Shown: piece by piece, positions 5,410-9,443 of the stretch
Position numbering within the stretch: the stretch's first letter is position 1
How the letters are laid out: every line of letters begins with the position of its first letter
NCBI GenBank assembly: GCA_902806215.1
Contig: CADCVT010000024.1
Coordinates: 1 to 9,443, forward strand
Origin: an uncultured Solirubrobacteraceae bacterium
Lineage (GTDB): Bacteria; Actinomycetota; Thermoleophilia; Solirubrobacterales; Solirubrobacteraceae
Reading direction: 5' to 3'
DNA length: 9,443 nucleotides
Notes under the pieces: generated by a model
The model's input: only the letters and a program-made list of their open reading frames with translations
Databases searched by the model: none
Told to the model about the DNA's origin: nothing
Made by a program: the position numbers and the translations under genes

Positions 5410-6875
5410 CGGCCGGGGCCGGTCGCCGCGGCTGCGGCCGCAGCTCCCGCCGGCGCGGTCGCCAGTCCGTCGTTCGGTGCTCCCGCGAGCTGCCCGCCCG
5501 CGCAGTCGACCGAGCGCACCTCGCGGCGTGGCGCGTTGCGGATGAAGAAGAGGCCGATGAGGCCTCCGAGCACGAGCAGCCCCGTCGAGAACGCGAGGCC
5601 CATGCGGAAGCCGTCGAGGTCGAGCGTGCCGCCGATGACCGCGCCGATCGCGGCGGTGGCCAGCAGCGAGGCGACGCGCGCCACCGCGTTGTTGACGCCC
5701 GACGCGATGCCCGCGTTCTGCTCCTCCGCGTCAGCGAGGATCGCCGCGGTGAGCGGCGACACGGTCGCGGTCAGCCCGAGCCCGAACACGACGATGCCGG
5801 GGAACACCTCGGTCCAGTACGCCGGCTCCTCGTCGATCATCAGCAGTAGCAGCAGCGTCCCGGCAGCGGACACCATCGGTCCGAACGCCATGAAGAGCCG
5901 CGGCCCGTACCGGTCGGCCAGCGCGCCGAAGCGGCGCGAGAACAGGAACATGACGGCGGTCACCGGCAGCGCCGCCGACCCGGCCTTCAGCGCCGAGTAG
6001 TCGCCCACCTGGATGAGGAACAGGGTCAGCAGGAAGAACATGACGCCGAGCCCGCCGTACATCGCGAGCGTCTCGACGTTGCCCCACGCGAAGTTCCCGC
6101 GCCGGAACAGCCCGAGCGGCAGCATCGGCTCCCGCGCGCGCCGCTCGTACGCGAGGAACGCCGCGAACACGAGCACGCCGCCGACGATCGGGACGAGTAC
6201 CTGCGGATCGCCCCACCCGAGGTCCGGCTGGCGGACCAGGCCGAACGTCGGGCCGGCGAGGCCGATCGCGCACAGGACCGACCCGAGCACGTCCGGCCGG
6301 GCGTGCGCGCGCCCCTCGACCGGGCCGGGCATCCGCGTGGCGATCGCGAGCGTCCCGAGCACGAACGGGACGTTGATCGCGAAGATCAGCCGCCAGTCGA
6401 GCGTGTCGACGATCCACCCGCCGAACGTCGGGCCGACGATCATCGCCATGCCCGAGTAGGCGGTCCAGGTCCCGATCGCCTTGCCGCGCTCCTGCTCGCT
6501 GAACGCCGCGACGATGATAGCCAGCGACGCCGGCGTCAGCAGGGCGCCGAAGATCCCCTGCAGCGCGCGGCCCGCGACGAGCACCTCGATCGAGGGCGCC
6601 GCCGCGCAGACCGCCGAGACGGCGCCGAACCCCGCGACGCCGATCATGAACACGCGCTTCTCGCCGTAGAGGTCGCCGAGCGAGCCGCCGACGAGGATCA
6701 GCGACGCGAGGAACAGCAGGTACGCGTTCACCACCCACTGCTGACCGGACAGCCCGCCGCCGAGGTCGTCGGTGATCGCCGGGAGCGCGACGTTGACCAC
6801 CGTCGAGTCCAGCAGGACCACGAAGGATCCTGCGATGGCGGCTATCAGGGTGAGCCGTCTGGGGTCAGAACCCAC
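5406..6875 (-). CDS. DHA2-family MFS drug/solute exporter (EmrB/QacA type)
   Basis: This 489-residue membrane protein is a major facilitator, very likely a proton-driven exporter with 14 helices. The signatures are LDSTVVNVALPAI in helix 1 (22-34, motif D1 of the DHA2 group), GSLGDLYGEKRVF (64-76, motif A), RALQGIFGALLTP (103-115, motif B) and GMAMIVGPTFGGWI (142-155, the antiporter motif C). The C-terminal tail (about 450-489) is Ala/Gly-rich and cytosolic, ending in an Ala run. The substrate cannot be assigned; no regulator sits beside it. Translation starts at a GTG that overlaps the end of the upstream 93-residue gene by 11 bases, suggesting translational coupling and one transcript with purU. 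Its TAA overlaps the TAG of the convergent propeller gene. Confidence 0.93.
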   Translation of the reverse strand: MGSDPRRLTLIAAIAGSFVVLLDSTVVNVALPAITDDLGGGLSGQQWVVNAYLLFLASLILVGGSLGDLYGEKRVFMIGVAGFGAVSAVCAAAPSIEVLVAGRALQGIFGALLTPASLAIIVAAFSEQERGKAIGTWTAYSGMAMIVGPTFGGWIVDTLDWRLIFAINVPFVLGTLAIATRMPGPVEGRAHARPDVLGSVLCAIGLAGPTFGLVRQPDLGWGDPQVLVPIVGGVLVFAAFLAYERRAREPMLPLGLFRRGNFAWGNVETLAMYGGLGVMFFLLTLFLIQVGDYSALKAGSAALPVTAVMFLFSRRFGALADRYGPRLFMAFGPMVSAAGTLLLLLMIDEEPAYWTEVFPGIVVFGLGLTATVSPLTAAILADAEEQNAGIASGVNNAVARVASLLATAAIGAVIGGTLDLDGFRMGLAFSTGLLVLGGLIGLFFIRNAPRREVRSVDCAGGQLAGAPNDGLATAPAGAAAAAAATGPGR

Positions 6876-7146
6876 GGCGCTCGCGGTCCGCGGCGGGCGA
6901 GGCTCCGCCCGCCCACAGCCGCTTCCACGAGTACGCCAGCCACACGAGTGCGAGGACCAGCGCGGCTATCCCCCAACCGGGCTGCTCGGACGGGTCGACC
7001 CCGCCGATCGCGACGAAGAACAGATAGAGGACGACAAGCGCGCCGCACGCGGCCAGCAGGAACGTCAAGGGGTTCGCGCGCCCCTGGTAGTCGGCCGAAC
7101 GGCGCCCCGCACTCGAACGCCTGTCAGATCGCTGTCGCCGCTCCAT
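6865..7146 (-). CDS. Small two-helix membrane protein of unknown function
   Basis: I do not recognise this 93-residue protein. It has an Arg/Ser-rich N-terminus (1-25, with seven Arg before residue 17), a first hydrophobic helix at about 27-49 (PLTFLLAACGALVVLYLFF), a short loop with GGVDPSEQPGWG, a second helix at about 58-77 and an Arg-rich end. The positive-inside rule puts both ends in the cytosol. The ATG at 7146 is 8 bases after the purU stop, with a CGGGG ribosome-binding-like stretch inside that junction, and the gene overlaps the MFS start by 11 bases. It therefore sits in the middle of a purU–membrane protein–MFS operon. It may be an accessory subunit of the exporter or simply an unrelated passenger; sequence does not decide. 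Confidence 0.8.
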   Translation of the reverse strand: MERRQRSDRRSSAGRRSADYQGRANPLTFLLAACGALVVLYLFFVAIGGVDPSEQPGWGIAALVLALVWLAYSWKRLWAGGASPAADRERRGF

Positions 7147-7154
7147 ACCCCGAA

Positions 7155-7970
7155 TCAGAACACGACCGTGCGCGGTCCGTCAACCAGGACGCGATCTTCG
7201 AGGTGCCAGCGGACCGCTCGCGCGAGCACCGAGCGCTCGATGTCGCGCCCCGTCCGGCGCAGCGCCGCTACGTCGTCGGCGTGCGTGACGCGCTCGACGT
7301 CCTGCTCGATGATCGGCCCGGCGTCGAGCTCCTCGGTGACGTAGTGGGCGGTCGCGCCGATGATCTTCACGCCCCGCTCGTGCGCCCGCCCGTACGGGTC
7401 GGCCCCGGCGAACGCCGGGAGGAACGAGTGGTGGATGTTGATGACGGGGACGCCGATCCGCGCCAGGAACTCGCCGCTGAGGATCTGCATGTAGCGCGCG
7501 AGGACGACGAGGTCGGCGCGCGCCTCTTCGAGGATCCGCACCATCTCGCGCTCCGCCTCCTCCCGGATGTCGCGCGTGTTCGGCACGTGGAAGAACGGCT
7601 CATCGAGGGAGACGACATTTGCCTCTGCGTCCCGGTGGTTGCTGATGACCGCCGCGATCTCCGCGTTCAGCTCGGCTTCGCGCTGGCGCCACAGGAGGTC
7701 GAGCAGACAGTGCTGCTCGCGCGACACGAGGATCGCCACGCGCTTCGGAAGCTTGCTCTCCGTCACCGAGTAGTTCATGCCGAAGCGCGCGGCGACCGCG
7801 TCGAAGCCGACCAGCGGCACCGTGTGCTCGAACTCCATCCGCAGGAAGAACCGCTCGCCCGAGTGCTGAGCGGACGACAGGATGTTCGCGCCGCTATCGA
7901 ACAGGAAGCCGGCGATCGCGGCGACGATGCCGGGCTGGTCCGGGCACGAGACGACGAGACGCGAGCGCAT
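7155..7970 (-). CDS. purU: Formyltetrahydrofolate deformylase
   Basis: PurU hydrolyses 10-formyltetrahydrofolate to formate and tetrahydrofolate, balancing one-carbon pools and supplying formate for PurT-type purine synthesis. The 271 residues are close to the E. coli length of 280. An N-terminal ACT domain (about 1-70; VVSCPDQPGIVAAIAGFLFDSGANI) is followed by a formyltransferase-fold catalytic domain. The core motifs are intact: ARYMQILS (158-165), INIHHSFLPAF (177-187) with N178 and H180, and GVKIIGATAHYV (200-211) followed by LDAGPII with D216, giving the Asn-His-Asp catalytic set of this fold. It begins at an ATG preceded by a TANNNT-like TAGCGT rather than a Shine-Dalgarno sequence. It is the first gene of an apparent operon with the small membrane protein and the MFS exporter. 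Confidence 0.96.
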   Translation of the reverse strand: MRSRLVVSCPDQPGIVAAIAGFLFDSGANILSSAQHSGERFFLRMEFEHTVPLVGFDAVAARFGMNYSVTESKLPKRVAILVSREQHCLLDLLWRQREAELNAEIAAVISNHRDAEANVVSLDEPFFHVPNTRDIREEAEREMVRILEEARADLVVLARYMQILSGEFLARIGVPVINIHHSFLPAFAGADPYGRAHERGVKIIGATAHYVTEELDAGPIIEQDVERVTHADDVAALRRTGRDIERSVLARAVRWHLEDRVLVDGPRTVVF

Positions 7971-7978
7971 CCGCGGGG

Positions 7979-7984
7979 ACGCTA
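7979..7984 (-). promoter_or_regulatory. Candidate -10 element of the purU operon
   Basis: Read on the minus strand this is TAGCGT, a TANNNT match that ends 8 bases before the purU ATG, predicting a leaderless transcript. No purine-rich ribosome binding site is seen in the 8 bases (CCCCGCGG) before the start. No -35 hexamer is convincing. Confidence 0.42.
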
Positions 7985-8128
7985 GCCCACTCGCCTCGCG
8001 CCGTGGCCGACCCCGCGCCGATCTACCGCGCGCCGATGCGCCGCCCGCGACCGCGACCTCGAGCCCCGAACCGCCGCGCTGTGGGATCTCGTCAACGCGG
8101 GCTTGCGCTGACCGCCCGAGCGCACGGG

Positions 8129-8134
8129 TACACC
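8129..8134 (+). promoter_or_regulatory. Weak candidate -10 element of the microprotein gene
   Basis: TACACC ends 6 bases before the ATG at 8141. It fits the TANNNT pattern only partly (last base C). The context GGGTAC is shared with the candidate promoter before the propeller gene. CTGACC at 8108-8113 is a possible but short-spaced -35. Confidence 0.25.
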
Positions 8135-8140
8135 CGAAGC

Positions 8141-8224
8141 ATGTTCAGAACCCTCTTCCGCTTCATGGCCGCCAAGCGTCTCTTCGAGATGGTCCGCGGT
8201 CGCCGCGGCCGCGGCAGCTACTAG
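8141..8224 (+). CDS. Candidate 27-residue cationic microprotein
   Basis: The ATG at 8141 opens a 27-residue frame, MFRTLFRFMAAKRLF followed by EMVRGRRGRGSY. It begins with an amphipathic helix-like half (Phe/Leu/Met alternating with Arg/Lys) and ends in a basic Arg/Gly tail. I do not recognise a family. Support comes from position: a -10-like element 6 bases upstream, and a TAG stop that overlaps the convergent transporter's stop in the palindrome CTAG, the same kind of 4-bp convergent overlap as at 5406-5409. A longer frame from a GTG at 8003 gives a Pro/Arg-rich start that looks non-coding. It could be a membrane-associated peptide, or chance. Confidence 0.45.
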   Translation: MFRTLFRFMAAKRLFEMVRGRRGRGSY

Positions 8225-8664
8225 TCGCGCACGATCAGGTAGACGCCTGCCGCGAGCAGGAGGATCCCGACGAGCTTCGCCGCCGTCACCGGCTCCTTGG
8301 CGACGCCGAGCCAGCCGTACTGGTCGATGACCACCCCGGCGGTCAGCTGCCCGGCGATCGTCGCCGCGACGACGGGTCCGGCGCCCAGCTCGCGCACCGT
8401 GACGAGCACGGTCGTCACGTAGATCGCGCCGAGCACGCCGCCCGTGAGGTAGTACCAGCTGAGGTTCCTCGCCTCGGGGATCTGCGAGAAGCCGCCCTTG
8501 GCAACCGCCGCGATCGCAGCGAGGACGAGCGTCCCGATCGCGAACGACACGAACGCGGCCTGGAACGTCCCGACGCTCTTGCCCAGCGCGGAGTTGATCG
8601 GCGCCTGCAGCGCGATGAGGCCGCCCACGAAGGCGGTCAGCGCGACGGCGGCGCCGCTGCTCAC
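8221..8664 (-). CDS. YdcZ-type (DUF606) DMT-superfamily transporter
   Basis: This 147-residue integral membrane protein has about five helices (roughly 5-22, 34-54, 71-90, 96-113 and 128-145), the length and layout of the DMT_YdcZ family of small drug/metabolite transporters. Family-like strings are GGLIALQAPINSALGKSVGT (14-33), ending TGGVLGAIYV (74-83), and AGQLTAGVVIDQYGWLGV (104-121). Members of this size are half-transporters that probably work as dimers; the substrate is unknown. The frame extends upstream to 8730 inside polA, but that part is Arg-rich and off-family. The GTG at 8664 overlaps the polA TGA as GTGA, a classic coupling arrangement, with GGAC just upstream as a possible ribosome site. 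It is thus likely translated from the polA transcript. Its TAG overlaps the stop of the convergent microprotein. Confidence 0.88.
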   Translation of the reverse strand: MSSGAAVALTAFVGGLIALQAPINSALGKSVGTFQAAFVSFAIGTLVLAAIAAVAKGGFSQIPEARNLSWYYLTGGVLGAIYVTTVLVTVRELGAGPVVAATIAGQLTAGVVIDQYGWLGVAKEPVTAAKLVGILLLAAGVYLIVRD

Positions 8665-9443
8665 TTCGCGTCCAGCCACGTCTTGCCGTGCCCGGCGTCG
8701 ACGGCGAGCGCAGGCTCGCGCGGCTCCCACGGCGCGATCATCTCGCGCACGACGAGCTCCTGCACCGCGTCGACCTCATCCTGGGGCACCTCGAACAGCA
8801 GCTCGTCGTGCACGGTGAGGATGAGGCGCGCCTTCAGGCCACTGGCGTCGAGCGCGGTCTGCGTGCCGACCATCGCGAGCTTGAGCACGTCGGCCGCCGT
8901 GCCCTGGATGACCGTGTTGACGGCCAGACGCTCGCCGAGCGTGCGCACCTGCCAGTTGCGCGCGCGCATCTCGGGCAGCTGACGGCGCCGGCCGTAGAGC
9001 GTCGTGACGAAGCCCTCCTCGCGAGCCTTCTCGATCGTCGACTGCATGAATTCGTGGACCTTGGCGAAGCGCTCGAGGTACGCGTCGATGAAGGTCTTGG
9101 CCTCCTCGCGCGGGATGTTCAGCCGCTCGGCCAGCCCGTAGTCGCTCAGGCCGTAGACGATGCCGTAGTTGATCATCTTCGCCTTGGAGCGGTCCATCGG
9201 CGTGAGCTCCTCGGGCTGCTTGTCGAAGACCTGCGACGCGGTCGCGGTGTGGACGTCCTCGCCGCGGATGAAGATCTGCTTGAGCACGTCCTCGTCGGCG
9301 ACGTGGGCGAGGATCCGCAGCTCGACCTGCGAGTAGTCGGCGCTGATGAGCACGTGGCCCTCGTCGGCCTCGAAGCAGCCGCGGATCTCGCGCCCGAGCG
9401 GGGTGCGGATCGGGACGTTCTGCATGTTCGGGTTCGTGCTCGA
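8661..9443 (-). CDS. polA: DNA polymerase I, C-terminal polymerase region (5' end beyond window)
   Basis: PolA fills gaps in repair and Okazaki-fragment processing. The 260 visible residues are the palm and fingers end of the family A polymerase domain; the 5'-nuclease and proofreading-fold domains lie outside. From the edge it reads SSTNPNMQNVPIRT, then motif A DYSQVELRILAH (catalytic Asp), motif B RSKAKMINYGIVYG (O-helix), the stretch IQGTAADVLKLAM, and motif C TVHDELLFEV (second catalytic Asp, His-Asp-Glu). The C-terminus is normal, ending GHGKTWLDAK. In motif B the residue that is Phe762 in E. coli Pol I and Phe667 in Taq is Tyr (codon at 9165-9167), a state reported for mycobacterial PolA and T7 polymerase. 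The gene shares GTGA with the downstream transporter. The polA-rpsA-coaE order on one strand is actinobacterial. Confidence 0.97.
   Translation of the reverse strand, partial: SSTNPNMQNVPIRTPLGREIRGCFEADEGHVLISADYSQVELRILAHVADEDVLKQIFIRGEDVHTATASQVFDKQPEELTPMDRSKAKMINYGIVYGLSDYGLAERLNIPREEAKTFIDAYLERFAKVHEFMQSTIEKAREEGFVTTLYGRRRQLPEMRARNWQVRTLGERLAVNTVIQGTAADVLKLAMVGTQTALDASGLKARLILTVHDELLFEVPQDEVDAVQELVVREMIAPWEPREPALAVDAGHGKTWLDAK

Noticed and set aside
6303..7985. A 560-codon plus-strand frame opposite the MFS, small membrane protein and purU genes
   Set aside because: It spans three well-supported opposite-strand genes and has the Arg/Asp-rich look of an antisense shadow.
8003..8140. Extending the microprotein upstream to a GTG at 8003 (73 residues)
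   Set aside because: The extra part is Pro/Arg-rich with non-coding character and overlaps the likely promoter regions of purU and the microprotein.
8665..8730. Extending the YdcZ transporter upstream into polA
   Set aside because: The added residues are Arg-rich and unlike the family, and the GTGA overlap start at 8664 places the first helix correctly.

Overview
This is a very GC-rich bacterial chromosome segment. It most likely comes from an actinobacterium of the Thermoleophilia/Solirubrobacterales type; that placement is inference. It rests on the composition, on the actinobacterial polA–rpsA–coaE neighbourhood read on the minus strand, on an actinobacterial-style Tyr in the DNA polymerase I O-helix, and on a secreted beta-propeller carrying a Cys-containing C-terminal domain of a kind I associate with that group. 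No RNA gene, CRISPR array, transposase or prophage gene is visible.

Layout, left to right. Positions 1-2072 (minus): rpsA (ribosomal protein S1, four S1 domains plus a long acidic tail) followed by coaE (dephospho-CoA kinase, cut by the window edge). Positions 2142-3272 (plus): a geranylgeranyl-reductase-like FAD oxidoreductase, divergent from rpsA across a 69-base gap. Positions 3273-3804: a 532-base non-coding gap with an unusual set of alternating inverted repeats, including a perfect 18-bp inverted repeat. Positions 3805-5409 (plus): a secreted YncE/YVTN-type beta-propeller. Positions 5406-7970 (minus): an apparent operon of purU (formyltetrahydrofolate deformylase), a 93-residue two-helix membrane protein and a DHA2-type MFS exporter. 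Positions 8141-8224 (plus): a candidate 27-residue cationic microprotein. Positions 8221-9443 (minus): the 3' part of polA and, coupled to it, a small YdcZ-type DMT transporter.

The genes do not form one pathway. Housekeeping genes (polA, purU, rpsA, coaE) are interleaved with accessory genes (two transporters, a reductase, a secreted propeller) lying between polA and rpsA, which are usually close neighbours in actinobacteria. Two gene pairs are convergent with 4-bp overlapping stop codons (5406-5409 and 8221-8224). Operon-internal genes are tightly coupled: GTGA at 8661-8664, an 11-bp overlap at 6865-6875, and 8- and 16-base gaps elsewhere.

The most interesting non-gene signals are two. First, the repeat cluster at 3398-3590. 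Second, a recurring promoter layout in which a TANNNT -10 hexamer sits about 6-10 bases before the start codon of genes that begin a transcription unit. This suggests leaderless or near-leaderless mRNAs, whereas coaE, inside an operon, has a clear Shine-Dalgarno sequence. I found no convincing new defence or metabolic system.
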